Of a stretch of DNA of 64,000 bases, positions 1 to 9,368 are shown piece after piece. A program made the translations under genes and the position numbers. Origin of the DNA: Streptomyces sp. GS7 (GTDB taxonomy: Bacteria; Actinomycetota; Actinomycetes; Streptomycetales; Streptomycetaceae); contig NZ_CP047146.1 of the NCBI RefSeq assembly GCF_009834125.1, forward strand, positions 6,923,501-6,987,500, given 5' to 3'. The notes under the pieces were generated by a model, which was not told where the DNA came from, did no database searches, and saw only the letters and a program-made list of their open reading frames with translations. Numbering within the stretch: position 1 is the first letter of the stretch; each line of letters begins with the position of its first letter.

Positions 1-186
1 GACGCCGCGGTCCCGGAGCACGTCCGCGAACCCGTCGTGCTCGGCCCGCGCCCGGCGCACCCACAGCACGTCGTCGAACAGCAAGGTGTCCTTGTTGGAG
101 GGCGAGAGCCGCTTCAGCTCCAGATCGGGGCGATGCAGGATGACCCGGCGCAGCCGCCCGGCCTCTGAGTCGACATGGAATCCCAT
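1..186 (-). CDS. arcA: Arginine deiminase, N-terminal part (runs off window)
   Basis: Arginine deiminase hydrolyses arginine to citrulline and ammonia, the first step of the ADI pathway in the cytoplasm. Only the first 62 codons lie in the window. They read [20 protein letters not shown] and continue with a stretch containing [12 protein letters not shown] and LLFDDVLWV, which matches the highly conserved N-terminus of bacterial ArcA. The ATG at 186 follows GGGGAG directly, a tight spacing, but no better in-frame start is seen. The guanidino-modifying core and the catalytic Cys lie outside the window, so intactness cannot be judged. Confidence 0.9.
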   Translation of the reverse strand, partial: MGFHVDSEAGRLRRVILHRPDLELKRLSPSNKDTLLFDDVLWVRRARAEHDGFADVLRDRGV

Positions 187-552
187 CTCCCCATCTTGTC
201 CGGTCCGGCGGCCCAGCGTCGGGACTCGGCGCGATGTCGGGGGATGTCGGCGTGAACCTCCGGGAGATGTCGGGGTGAACCTCCGGGAGGTCCCGGGGCC
301 GGTCCTCAGGGAGATACCAGGGGCCGGACCGGGGCCCATCCGCCCACCCCCGGGAAGGATTTGGCGTGGGGCCGCCTCATCCGGAGCGGGAGCCTCCGCG
401 TCCGGATCACGCGCCTCCATGTCTGGATCACCGGCCTCGGCCTCCGGGTCACGGGCCTCCGCGTCCCGAGCCGGGGCCGTGGTACAGCCTCCCCACGTCC
501 TACCCGGCCCGTACCGTCCACGCCCGGCCCACCGCGTAACGTCACGCCGCCC
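187..552. other. Gene-free spacer with a 23-bp tandem duplication
   Basis: This stretch between the arcA start and the MFS gene stop shows no convincing gene. It contains two head-to-tail copies (244-266 and 267-289) of a 23-bp unit differing at one base, with core GTGAACCTCCGGGAG. The remainder is GC-rich low-complexity sequence. It should hold the arcA promoter close to 186, which I cannot place. Confidence 0.5.
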
Positions 553-2388
553 TCATCCAGTCCTCCGCGCACCGTCACCGGCCTTACCGACCTCACTGGC
601 CTCACCCGTCCCCCGCGTACCGCGCCGCCGCAGCGTCAGCGCCGCCGCCACCGCTCCCGCCGAGGTCACCGCGGCGATGACCCAGCCGGCCCGCAATGCC
701 CCGAAGTCCGGCTGCTGCCCGCCACCCATGACGGCTACCAACACGGCCACCCCCAGCGCCGTACCGGCCTGCCGCGACACCATCAGGACGCCGGAGCCGA
801 GGGAGAGTTGGCGGCTGGGCAGCAGTCCCGTCGCGGCGAACATCACCGGTTGGTACAGCCCGGTGCCGAGCCCGGCGAAGATCAGGCCGGGCAGGAAGTG
901 CGCCACGTAGTGCGCACCCCCGCCTCCCCGTCCGTCGTCGGCCAGCGCCAGCCACCACAGGGTGGCCGCCACGAAGCACAGTGCCCCGATGACGCCCGTC
1001 GCCCGCGCCCCGACCGCCCCGACGATGCGGCCGGAGAGCGCGGAGACCACCAGAACCGTCAGCGGCCAGGGCGCCAGCGCCAGCCCGGCGGTCCGCACCG
1101 AGTAGTGCCACACATCGGTGAACAGCAGGCTCGCCCCTAGCACCATCGCGCCGTAGGCCACGAAGTAGCTGAGCAGCCCCAGCGTGGCCGCCGCGAACCC
1201 GGGCGTCCGGAAGAGCTCCGGGTGCACCACGGGATCCGTGGCCCGCCGCACATGGCGTACGCCGAGCGCGCCGGCCAGAACTCCGGCGGCCAGGACCGCC
1301 AGTGTGGCGGGGGCGGCGTAACCCCACTCGGGGGCCTCGACGCACGCCGTCACCAGCGCGCCGACGCACACCAGCACCAGCGCCGTCCCCGGCAGGTCGA
1401 GCGCCTGCCGTCCGCCGCGTTCGGAACGGGGCAGCAGCCGGGCGCCCGCGCCCACCGCGAGCAGCACCACCGGGACGTTGATCAGGAAGATCAGCCGCCA
1501 GTCGGAGGCGGCGAGCAGTCCGCCGATCACCGGGCCGGAGCTCGCCGCCACCGCGCTGACCGCCGTCCAGGCACCCACCGCCGTCGCGCGTTCCCGGGGC
1601 GGGAAGGCGGGCAGCGCGAGGGAGAGGGAGGTGGGGATCAGTACGGCGGCCGCCACGCCCTGCACCACCCGCGCCACGATGAGCAGCGTGAGGGTGGGCG
1701 CCATCCCGCAGGCCGCCGACGCCAGGCCGAACAACACCATCCCGGTCAGGAAGCAGCGTCGCCGGCCGGCCTCGTCGGCGAGCCGCCCGGCCGGTACCAG
1801 GAGCGCGGCGAGCACGACGGTGTAGCCGTTGAGCACCCAGGAGAGCGCGGAGGCGGGCGCCGGCGCGAAGTCCTGGCCGATCGCCGGGAACGCGATGGTG
1901 ACCGCGATCAGATCGAGCACCGCCAGGAACTGCGCGGCGGAGGCGACGGCCAGGATCAGCCAGCGGCGCGGGTCGGCGGTGTCGGGCCCGGCCGCGTCGG
2001 CGTCGGCGCCGACACCGGGAGGGATCGTGCCGACGTCGCGACGGACGGCATCAGCGCCACCACGGGGGGCGGTTTCGGCATCACGAAGCGCAGCCCCGAC
2101 GCCACAAGGCGCCGCTTCGACGTCACGAGCCGCCGCTTCCGCATCACTGGGCGCGGCGTCCGTGGTGCGTCGGACGGCCACCGCGTTGCGCCGGGCGGCC
2201 GCGGCGGCAGGGGCCGGGTATACGGGCGCGGTGTGCGCAGCCGCGGTATGTGCGGAGGAAGTTCGAGCGGAGGAGGTTCGAGCGGGAACGGTGCGTGCGG
2301 GGGCGCCGGGAGCGCCAGGGCCGCCCGGTGCGGAGGCCCCGCAGGAGGGCACACCCGTCCCCCGGCCGCCCGGAAAAGGAGTGGTCAT
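553..2388 (-). CDS. DHA2-type MFS drug exporter with long disordered N-terminus
   Basis: A 14-helix major facilitator exporter of the EmrB/QacA (DHA2) type, predicted to expel drugs by proton antiport across the cytoplasmic membrane. The membrane domain begins near residue 145 (DPRRWLILAVASAAQFLAVLD). Helix 1 has the family LDxxxVTIAFPAI pattern, helix 4 reads RVVQGVAAA, and helix 5 has the antiporter motif C-like GPVIGGLL. The first ~140 residues are Ala/Arg/Pro-rich with imperfect repeats of RD(V/A)E(A/T)AP, which is not normal for the family, so the true start may lie downstream. The ATG at 2388 is chosen over an upstream in-frame TTG at 2397. It is divergent from the GlxA-type regulator gene, a plausible regulator; the substrate is unknown. 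Confidence 0.85.
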   Translation of the reverse strand: MTTPFPGGRGTGVPSCGASAPGGPGAPGAPARTVPARTSSARTSSAHTAAAHTAPVYPAPAAAAARRNAVAVRRTTDAAPSDAEAAARDVEAAPCGVGAALRDAETAPRGGADAVRRDVGTIPPGVGADADAAGPDTADPRRWLILAVASAAQFLAVLDLIAVTIAFPAIGQDFAPAPASALSWVLNGYTVVLAALLVPAGRLADEAGRRRCFLTGMVLFGLASAACGMAPTLTLLIVARVVQGVAAAVLIPTSLSLALPAFPPRERATAVGAWTAVSAVAASSGPVIGGLLAASDWRLIFLINVPVVLLAVGAGARLLPRSERGGRQALDLPGTALVLVCVGALVTACVEAPEWGYAAPATLAVLAAGVLAGALGVRHVRRATDPVVHPELFRTPGFAAATLGLLSYFVAYGAMVLGASLLFTDVWHYSVRTAGLALAPWPLTVLVVSALSGRIVGAVGARATGVIGALCFVAATLWWLALADDGRGGGGAHYVAHFLPGLIFAGLGTGLYQPVMFAATGLLPSRQLSLGSGVLMVSRQAGTALGVAVLVAVMGGGQQPDFGALRAGWVIAAVTSAGAVAAALTLRRRGTRGTGEASEVGKAGDGARRTG

Positions 2389-2483
2389 GCCGATCAAGCA
2401 TCCGCCCCCGGCTCCCTCGTCACGAGTGGCAGCACTGCCACCATCCGCTACGTTCCTGCCACGTCTTCTGCCACACTCCCGTC
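2389..2483. promoter_or_regulatory. Divergent promoter region between exporter and regulator
   Basis: The 95-bp gap separates the start codons of the minus-strand MFS gene and the plus-strand AraC-type gene. Both promoters must lie here or overlap the disordered MFS 5' end. I see no clear palindromic operator. Confidence 0.5.
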
Positions 2484-3446
2484 ATGGCCTCCCTCGCGAT
2501 CGCCGTCACCACCGGCATGCCGTTCCTCGAACTCGCCATCCCCTGCCACATCTTCGGCACCGACCGGATCCAGCCGCCCCCGGACTGGTACGACCTGCGG
2601 GTGTGCGCGATCGGCCCGGCCGGCGAAACCCCTCTCGCCGGGCCGTGGTTCAGCACCCGCACCCCGTACGGCGTCGCGGAACTGGTCTCCGCGGACACGG
2701 TCCTCGTACCGGCCTCCGCCGATGTGCACGGCGATCCGCCGGACGAACTCGTCGCGGCCCTGCGCACCGCCCACCGCCGGGGCGCACGCGTGGTCTCCCT
2801 CTGCTCGGGCGCCTTCACCCTCGCCGCGACCGGCCTGCTGGACGGACGCACCGCCGCCACCCACTGGATGTACGCGGAACTGCTCGCCGAGCGATACCCG
2901 GCCGTCAGTGTCGACCCGTCGGTCCTCTACGTCGACCACGGCGACGTGCTGACCGGCGCGGGCTCCACCGCCTCCATCGACGTCTGCCTGCACCTGATCC
3001 GCGAGGACTACGGCACCGAGGTCGCCAACTCCCTGGCCCGCCAGCTGGTCGCACCCGCGCACCGGCCCGGCGGACAGGCCCAGTACATCGAGACGCCGCT
3101 CCCGGAACGCAGCGACGACTCGCTCGCGCCCGTCCTCCACTGGGCCGCGGAACGCCTCCGGCACCCGATCACCGTGGCGGACCTGGCCCGGCACGCCAAC
3201 ACCAGCCCGCGCACCCTCGTCCGCCGCTTCCACGCCGCGACCGGCACCACGCCGATGCAGTGGATCCAGTCCCAACGCATCGCACGGGCCCGGGAGTTGC
3301 TGGAGAGCACCGATCTGCCCGTGGAGCGGGTGGCGGAGATCGCCGGCCTGGGGACGGCGGCCAACCTCCGCCGCCACTTCGCCCGGGCGATGGGAGTACC
3401 GCCGGTCGACTACCGGCGGACATACCGGGCGGCGCGTGCGGCGTGA
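2484..3446 (+). CDS. GlxA family transcriptional regulator (DJ-1/PfpI + AraC HTH)
   Basis: A 320-residue regulator. Its N-terminal DJ-1/PfpI-like domain (about 1-185) includes CSGAF at the nucleophile-elbow position, and its C-terminal AraC-type double HTH domain (about 215-315) includes NTSPRTLVRRFHAATGTTP and RARELLESTDLPVERVA. I start it at ATG 2484 (MASLAIAVTTG), where the DJ-1 fold begins; the open frame upstream has no family character. It is transcribed away from the DHA2 exporter gene with about 95 bp between them, so it likely controls that exporter and itself from the shared gap. The ligand is unknown. Confidence 0.9.
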   Translation: MASLAIAVTTGMPFLELAIPCHIFGTDRIQPPPDWYDLRVCAIGPAGETPLAGPWFSTRTPYGVAELVSADTVLVPASADVHGDPPDELVAALRTAHRRGARVVSLCSGAFTLAATGLLDGRTAATHWMYAELLAERYPAVSVDPSVLYVDHGDVLTGAGSTASIDVCLHLIREDYGTEVANSLARQLVAPAHRPGGQAQYIETPLPERSDDSLAPVLHWAAERLRHPITVADLARHANTSPRTLVRRFHAATGTTPMQWIQSQRIARARELLESTDLPVERVAEIAGLGTAANLRRHFARAMGVPPVDYRRTYRAARAA

Positions 3447-3531
3447 GCACCATCAACGGTGTCAGCGGCATCTACCGCTTCAGCGACGTCAGTTGGAGAT
3501 GCTCCCCGAGCGCGGCGGAGTACCCCCGAGA

Positions 3532-3648
3532 AACAGACGCCGTGTCCCGGGAGACACGAGGTCCCCGGGAAACAGACGAGGTCCCCGGGGAACAGGCGAT
3601 GTCCCCGGGGAACAGACAACGTCCCGGTGAACGGACCGGGTCCCGGCC
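3532..3648. repeat. Six imperfect ~20-bp tandem repeats
   Basis: Six head-to-tail units of 19-21 bp follow the AraC-type gene. The best-matched pair is at 3571-3590 and 3591-3610; the consensus is AACAGRCGAKGTCCCCGGGG. The units diverge toward both edges. The array lies in the 285-bp gap (3447-3731) between convergent genes, and no reading frame across it looks like a protein. Confidence 0.75.
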
Positions 3649-3731
3649 GTGGGCGCAGGCGACCTGCCGTCGGGCCCCGGGAGGTACGCGACACCCCGGG
3701 CCCGGCGGGCACGCCGCCGGCTCCCCCACCG

Positions 3732-6638
3732 CTACAGCCGCGGATCCACCGGCTCCGACTCCAGCGCAAGCACCGCGAAGACCGCCTCGTGCACCCGCCA
3801 CAGCGGCTCACCGGCCGCCAGCCGGTCCAGCGCCTCCAGCCCCAGCGCGTACTCACGCAGGGCCAGCGAGCGCTTGTGGCCGAGATGGCGTATGCGCAAC
3901 CGCTGCAGATTCTCCGGGCGGGTGTACTCCGGCCCGTAGATGATCCGCAGGTACTCGCGGCCACGGCACTTGATACCCGGCTGCACGAGCCGGCCGTCCG
4001 CCTGCCTCACCAGCGCCTGCACCGGCTTGACGACCATGCCCTCACCGCCGTCCGCGGTCAGATCCAGCCACCAGGCGACACCGGCCGCGACCGACGCCTC
4101 GTCCTCGGTGTCGACGATCAGCCGACGGGTCGGCGCGAGCAGCCTCGCCCGCTCGCCCTGCACACCGTCGCCCGTCTCGGCCGCGCCCCCGGCAGCACCC
4201 CCGTCCGAAGCCGCGGCGCCATCCCCGGCCGCCGTACGGTCACCGTCACCGTCCCGCGCCACCAGGATCTCCTCGGCCGCTATCAGCCGGTCGATCAGCG
4301 CCAGTTGTTCGGTGTGCGGCAGCCCGGCAAGGCTGCGCCCCTGCGCGGCGAGTATCTGGAACGGCGCCAGCCGGATCCCGGCCGGCACGCCGAGCCCGAC
4401 ACCGCCCGCCGCCCCTTCAGGACCGGCCGCGTCCGCGGTCGCGCCCACCCGCCAGCAGTAGCGCCGGTACGCCGCCGTGAACGCCGCGGCATCGGCTACC
4501 CGACCACGCTGCCGTTCCAGTAGCGCCGACACGTCCACACCACGGGCCTGCGCCGCCTCCAACGCGCCGATCGCCCCTGGGAAGACCGCCCCGGACGCCG
4601 CGCCGACCGCCGCGTACTGCTCGCGCAGCAGACCGGTCGCCTTCAGGGACCACGGCATCAGTTCCGCATCCAACAGCAGCCAGTCCGTGTCCAGTTCGGC
4701 CCACAGCCCGGCCTCGGCAACACAGGCGCCGACCCGCCGCAGGATCCGCTCGGATATCGCCTCGTCGTCGAAGAATGGCCGTCCCGTACGGGTGTACACC
4801 GCGCCGGAGACGCCCTTGCCCGGCGCCCCGAACCGCTCGCCGGCCACCGCCTCGTCGCGGCAGACCAGCACCACCGCACGGGACCCCATGTGCTTCTCCT
4901 CGCACACCACTTCCCGGACGCCCGCCGCGCGGTACTCGGCGAACGCCTCCGCCGGGTGCTCCAGGAAGCCCTCCCCCTGCGCCTCCTCCTTGGACGTCGC
5001 ACACGGCGCCATCGTCGGCGGGAGATACGGCAGCAGCCGCGGGTCGATCGCGAAGCGGCTCATCACCTCCAGCGCCGCCGCGGAGTTCTCCTCCCTCACC
5101 GCGAGCCGGCCCATGTGGCGGGTCTCCACGGTCCGCCGGCCCGCCACGTCGTTCAGGTCCAGCGGCCGGCCGTCCGCACCGCCGGGCGCCTCCGTGGCGA
5201 GCGGCCGGGCCGGCTCGTACCAGACGCGCTCCGCCGGTACGTCCACCAGCTCCCGCTCCGGCCAGCGCAGCGCGGTCATCCGGCCGCCGAAGACACAGCC
5301 GGTGTCCAGGCAGAGGGTGTTGTTGAGCCAGCCGGCCCGCGGTATCGGCGTATGGCCGTAGACCACGGCGGCGCGTCCCCGGTAGTCCTCCGCCCACGGG
5401 TAGCGCACCGGCAGGCCGAACTCGTCCGTCTCGCCCGTGGTGTCGCCGTAGAGCGCGAACGACCGCACCCGGCCCGACGTCCGGCCGTGGTACTTCTCCG
5501 GCAAACCCGCGTGGCACACCACCAATCCACCGCCGTCCAGGACGTAGTGGCTGACCAGTCCTCTGATGAACTCCGCGGCCCCGGCGCGGAAGGCGTCGTC
5601 CTCCTTCTCCAACTGCTCGATCGTCTCGGCAAGGCCGTGCGTGTGCTGAACCTTGCGGCCGTTGAGGTAACGACCGAGCTTGTTCTCATGGTTCCCGGAC
5701 ACACACAGAGCGTGACCGGCTGCGACCATGCCCATCACCAGCCGCAGGACACCCGGGCTGTCCGGGCCCCGGTCGACGAGGTCGCCGACGAAGACCGCCG
5801 TACGGCCCTCCGGGTGCACGGCGTCCACCGCCCGGCCCGTGGCATCGCGTCGCATCTCGTATCCCAGCCGGCCGAGCAGGCTCTCCAGCTCCGAGCGGCA
5901 GCCGTGGACATCGCCGACGACGTCGAACGGGCCCGCGAGATGGCGCAGATCGTTGTAACGCCGCTCCCGGACGATCCCGGCGGCGTCGACCTCCCGCTGC
6001 CCCCGCAGGATGTGCACCTTGCGGAAGCCCTCGCGTTCCAAATGGCGTATGGAGCGCCGCAGTTCCCGCTGGTGCCGCTGGATGACCCGGCGCGGCAGCC
6101 CGGCCCGGTCGGCGCGCGCCGCGTTCCGCTCGGCGCAGACCTGCTCGGGCACGTCCAGCACGATCGCCACCGGCAGCACGTCGTGCTCGCGCGCCAGCCG
6201 TACCAGCTGGGCACGCGCCTCCGCCTGCACATTGGTGGCGTCCACGACCGTCAGCCGCCCGGCCGCCAACCGCTTGCCCACGATGAAGTGCAGCACCTCG
6301 AACGCGTCGCCGCTGACGCTCTGGTCGTTCTCGTCGTCGCTGACCAGCCCCCGGCAGAAGTCCGACGAGATCACCTCGGTCGGCTTGAAATGCCGCGCGG
6401 CGAAGGTCGACTTGCCGGACCCGGTGGCTCCGACCAGCACCACCAGCGACAGATCGGGCACGGGGAGCAAACGGCCCCGCCCGTCGGCGGTGGACGAGGA
6501 CGAGGACGGCGGCTCATGGTGGCCCTCCGGCCGGTCCCCCGATCGCTGCTCGCGCAACCGCCCCTGCTTCTCCTGCTCCTGCTCCTCCTGCTCAGGTCCT
6601 CGCACCTGCTGCCGCTCCGTACGCTCACCATCCGTCAT
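3732..6638 (-). CDS. pnkp: Polynucleotide kinase-phosphatase-ligase (bacterial RNA repair)
   Basis: A three-domain RNA-repair enzyme of 968 residues that heals and seals cleaved RNA. The N-terminal kinase has the P-loop GATGSGKST at 70-78. The central metallophosphoesterase (2',3'-phosphatase) shows GDVHG 242-246, GDLVDRG 285-291, GNHE 315-318, CHAGLP from 375 and GHTP 428-431. The C-terminal adenylyltransferase domain has motif I KHMG with Lys582, EGMVVKP at 866-872 and a motif V-like GIKCRG at 888-893. It is about 100 residues longer than the Clostridium thermocellum enzyme, from a Gln/Glu-rich N-terminal tail (1-55) and an Ala/Gly insert near 800-830. Its ATG overlaps the hen1 stop by ATGA, so the two are translationally coupled; Hen1 is the known partner that activates sealing. 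All motifs look intact. Confidence 0.96.
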   Translation of the reverse strand: MTDGERTERQQVRGPEQEEQEQEKQGRLREQRSGDRPEGHHEPPSSSSSTADGRGRLLPVPDLSLVVLVGATGSGKSTFAARHFKPTEVISSDFCRGLVSDDENDQSVSGDAFEVLHFIVGKRLAAGRLTVVDATNVQAEARAQLVRLAREHDVLPVAIVLDVPEQVCAERNAARADRAGLPRRVIQRHQRELRRSIRHLEREGFRKVHILRGQREVDAAGIVRERRYNDLRHLAGPFDVVGDVHGCRSELESLLGRLGYEMRRDATGRAVDAVHPEGRTAVFVGDLVDRGPDSPGVLRLVMGMVAAGHALCVSGNHENKLGRYLNGRKVQHTHGLAETIEQLEKEDDAFRAGAAEFIRGLVSHYVLDGGGLVVCHAGLPEKYHGRTSGRVRSFALYGDTTGETDEFGLPVRYPWAEDYRGRAAVVYGHTPIPRAGWLNNTLCLDTGCVFGGRMTALRWPERELVDVPAERVWYEPARPLATEAPGGADGRPLDLNDVAGRRTVETRHMGRLAVREENSAAALEVMSRFAIDPRLLPYLPPTMAPCATSKEEAQGEGFLEHPAEAFAEYRAAGVREVVCEEKHMGSRAVVLVCRDEAVAGERFGAPGKGVSGAVYTRTGRPFFDDEAISERILRRVGACVAEAGLWAELDTDWLLLDAELMPWSLKATGLLREQYAAVGAASGAVFPGAIGALEAAQARGVDVSALLERQRGRVADAAAFTAAYRRYCWRVGATADAAGPEGAAGGVGLGVPAGIRLAPFQILAAQGRSLAGLPHTEQLALIDRLIAAEEILVARDGDGDRTAAGDGAAASDGGAAGGAAETGDGVQGERARLLAPTRRLIVDTEDEASVAAGVAWWLDLTADGGEGMVVKPVQALVRQADGRLVQPGIKCRGREYLRIIYGPEYTRPENLQRLRIRHLGHKRSLALREYALGLEALDRLAAGEPLWRVHEAVFAVLALESEPVDPRL

Positions 6639-8236
6639 GCCGCCGCCCCCTTTCCGCTGTCCGCGCCGCCACGGCCGTCACACCTGCCACCATTGTCCCT
6701 GCTGTCACTCATGCCGCTTTTGCCGCCGGCACTGCCCGCACCACCGCTGCCGGTGCCCCCGCTGCCACTGCCGTTGCGTGGTGCCGCGGGAGCATCGCTC
6801 TCCTCACGGGTGAAGCGCGCGAGCTGAGTGGGCGGCCCCACCTCCGGATCATCGGGTCCCACCGGGCCGAACGTCACCGCGTAACCGTGCCGCGTGGCGA
6901 CCTCCCCCGCCCACCGGCGGAACTCCTCCCGCGTCCATTCGAACCGGTGGTCCGCATGCCGCACCTGCCCGGCCGGCAGCGCATCCCAGCGCACGTTGTA
7001 CTCGACGTTCGGCGTGGTCACCACCACCGTCCGCGGCCTGGCCGCACCGAACACCGCGTACTCCAGCGCCGGCAGCCGCGCCGGGTCCACATGCTCGACG
7101 ACCTCGCTCAGCACCGCCGCGTCATATCCCGCGATCCTGCCGTCGGTGTACGCCAGCGAGCCCTGCACAAGCCGTACGCGCGCCGACTGCCGCTCGGGCA
7201 CCCGGTCCAGCCGCAGCCGGCGCCGCGCCTCATGGAGCGCCCGCGTCGACACGTCCACCCCGACGATCTCGGTGAACTGCGCTTCCTTCAGCAGCGCACC
7301 GATCAACTGCCCCTGCCCGCAGCCCAGATCGAGCACCCGCGCCGCCCCGGCCGCCCGCAGCTCCCCGAGGATCGCCTCCCGTCGCCGCACTGCCAGCGGC
7401 ACCGGCCTCTCCTCCGTGTCGGCCTCCTCGTCCACCGCGTTGTCGATCTCCTCGGCAACGGTGTCGTCCGCCTCGGCCAGCCGCTCCAGCTCCAGCCGCG
7501 CCATGGCCTCACGGGTCAACGACCAGCGCCGCGCCAGATAGCGGCCGACGATCACCCGCTGCTCGGGGTGGCCCTCCAGCCAGCCCTCACCGGCCCGCAG
7601 CAGCTTGTCGACCTCGTCGGCCGCGACCCAGTAGTGCTTGGCGTCGTCCAGCACGGGCAGCAGCACATACAGATGCCGCAGCGCCTCGGCGAGCACACAC
7701 TCCCCGTCCAGAACCAGCCGCACATAGCGCGAGTCGCCCCACTCGGGGAACGTCTCGTCCAGCGGCAGCGGCTCGGCCAGCACCGACCAGCCCAACGGCC
7801 GGAACAGCTTCTCCACCAGCTCCGCGCCACCCCGGGCAGGCAGCACCGGAACCTCGATACGCAGTGGAATCGCCCGCCCGACCAGCTCCGGGCGCGCCGC
7901 GCACTGCCCCTTGATCGCGCTCGCGAACACCGTCCGCAACGCCACCGCCAGCAACGACGACGCCGCGTACGGCCGGTCGTTCACATACCGGCCCAGTGCC
8001 GCGTCCGGGGCTCCGCCCCGCCCCTTGCCCTGCCCGCGGCGGACGAGGGCAACGGGATCGACCTCCAACAGCAGCGCCGCCGTGCACCGTTCCGCATCCG
8101 CCTCGGGGTAGAGAACGTGTGCGGTCCCGTGCGACGTCGAGAACTGCTGCGCCTTCCCGGGATGCTTGTGCAGCAGAAACCCGAGGTCAGTGGCGGGGCA
8201 GTCGGTGGTACCGGTGGTCGTTATCGTCAGAAACAC
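6635..8236 (-). CDS. hen1: Hen1 3'-terminal RNA ribose 2'-O-methyltransferase
   Basis: Partner of Pnkp in bacterial RNA repair. It methylates the terminal 2'-OH at the break before sealing, and its N-terminal half activates the Pnkp ligase. Counting from an upstream GTG at 8299, the methyltransferase has the SAM motif VLDLGCGQG at 322-330 and metal ligands Glu399, Glu402, His403 and His451, with the same 3/1/48 spacing as the characterised clostridial enzyme. Start: I prefer GTG 8236, giving MFLTITTTG like family N-termini; GTG 8299 would add 21 residues, and neither has a clear Shine-Dalgarno. The last ~50 residues are a Gly/Ser-rich tail. It overlaps pnkp by 4 bp. Confidence 0.94.
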   Translation of the reverse strand: MFLTITTTGTTDCPATDLGFLLHKHPGKAQQFSTSHGTAHVLYPEADAERCTAALLLEVDPVALVRRGQGKGRGGAPDAALGRYVNDRPYAASSLLAVALRTVFASAIKGQCAARPELVGRAIPLRIEVPVLPARGGAELVEKLFRPLGWSVLAEPLPLDETFPEWGDSRYVRLVLDGECVLAEALRHLYVLLPVLDDAKHYWVAADEVDKLLRAGEGWLEGHPEQRVIVGRYLARRWSLTREAMARLELERLAEADDTVAEEIDNAVDEEADTEERPVPLAVRRREAILGELRAAGAARVLDLGCGQGQLIGALLKEAQFTEIVGVDVSTRALHEARRRLRLDRVPERQSARVRLVQGSLAYTDGRIAGYDAAVLSEVVEHVDPARLPALEYAVFGAARPRTVVVTTPNVEYNVRWDALPAGQVRHADHRFEWTREEFRRWAGEVATRHGYAVTFGPVGPDDPEVGPPTQLARFTREESDAPAAPRNGSGSGGTGSGGAGSAGGKSGMSDSRDNGGRCDGRGGADSGKGAAA

Positions 8237-8444
8237 ATGACCAGTATCGGCGCTCGCGATATCGATGCCCCAGCGAATTTCCCCCTTCCCCTCCGTCACA
8301 CCGAACCGTCACGCCCGCTCCTCCCCCGCTGCCCACTCCCGGCGCCCGTCTGCTCCCGGAGCGGGCGGCACTGCCAGCTCCCTACTCCCGGCTTCCGGCA
8401 GGACCGCCCGTACCCCGGGCCCGGCCGACTCGCCCCAGCCGGGC

Positions 8445-9368
8445 TCAGCTCAGCTGGGACTGCACCTGCGCGGAGATCAGTTCCAGGTGGTCCAGATCGT
8501 CGAGGTCCAGCACCTGCAGGTAGACGCGGGACGAGCCGATGGCGGCGTACTGGCCGATCTTTTCGACGACCTCGGCGGGCGAGCCCGCGAGGCCGTTGGC
8601 CTTCAGCTCGTCCACGTTCCGGCCGATGGCCGCGGCCCGCCGCGCCACCTCGGCGTCGTTCTTGCCGACGCAGGCCACGAGGGCGTTGGAGTACACCAGG
8701 TCGTCTCCCTTGCGCCCGACGGCTTCTGCGGCCGCCCGCACCCTTCCGAACTGGCGCTCACTGTCTTCGAGTGAGGCGAAGGGGATGTTGAACTCGTCGG
8801 CGTACTGCGCCGCGAGTCGCGGGGTACGCGTCGCACCGTGCCCGCCGACCAGCACCGGCACCTTGTGCTGGGCGGGCTTGGGCAGTGCGGGCGACTTCTC
8901 CAAGTGGTAGTACCTGCCGTCGTAAGAGAACTCCTGTCCTGTTTCGGTGGCCCACAGGCCGGTGACAATCGCCAGTTGTTCTTCCAGTCGTGCGAACTTC
9001 TCCTTGGGGAACGGAATGCCGTACGCCCGGTGCTCCTCCTCGAACCACCCCGCGCCGAGGCCGAGTTCGACCCGTCCGCCGGACATCTGGTCGACCTGGG
9101 CCACCTGGATGGCCAGCACGCCCGGCAGCCGGAAGGTACCCGCCGTCATGAGCGTGCCGAGGCGGATGCGCCTGGTCTCCCGGGCCAGGCCCGCCAGCGT
9201 GATCCATGCGTCCGTCGGGCCGGGCAGCCCGTCGGCGTGCCCCATCCGCAGATAGTGGTCGGAGCGGAAGAACGCGTCGAACCCGAGGTCCTCGGTGGCC
9301 TTGGCGACCCTGAGGAGGGTGTCGTAGGAAGCGCCTTGCTGGGGTTCGGTGAAGATTCGTAGGTCCAT
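8445..9368 (-). CDS. LLM-class F420-dependent oxidoreductase
   Basis: A 307-residue luciferase-like (bacterial luciferase/F420 TIM-barrel) oxidoreductase. It begins MDLRIFTEPQQGASYDTLLR and carries family signatures: DHYLRMG after strand 2, GVLAIQVAQVDQMSGGRVELGLGAG split across the barrel, and VPVLVGGHG near residue 155. Most actinobacterial members use F420 as a hydride carrier in the cytoplasm; the substrate cannot be read from sequence. ATG 9368 is chosen because it starts the family alignment and has AGGA/GGAGGT upstream; the GTG five codons earlier has none. It lies upstream of hen1 on the same strand, about 145-210 bp away depending on the hen1 start, so co-transcription is possible but not shown. 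Confidence 0.9.
   Translation of the reverse strand: MDLRIFTEPQQGASYDTLLRVAKATEDLGFDAFFRSDHYLRMGHADGLPGPTDAWITLAGLARETRRIRLGTLMTAGTFRLPGVLAIQVAQVDQMSGGRVELGLGAGWFEEEHRAYGIPFPKEKFARLEEQLAIVTGLWATETGQEFSYDGRYYHLEKSPALPKPAQHKVPVLVGGHGATRTPRLAAQYADEFNIPFASLEDSERQFGRVRAAAEAVGRKGDDLVYSNALVACVGKNDAEVARRAAAIGRNVDELKANGLAGSPAEVVEKIGQYAAIGSSRVYLQVLDLDDLDHLELISAQVQSQLS

Noticed and set aside
1222..2952. Plus-strand open frame across the MFS/AraC region
   Set aside because: Overlaps two genes with strong motifs; composition is antisense-like.
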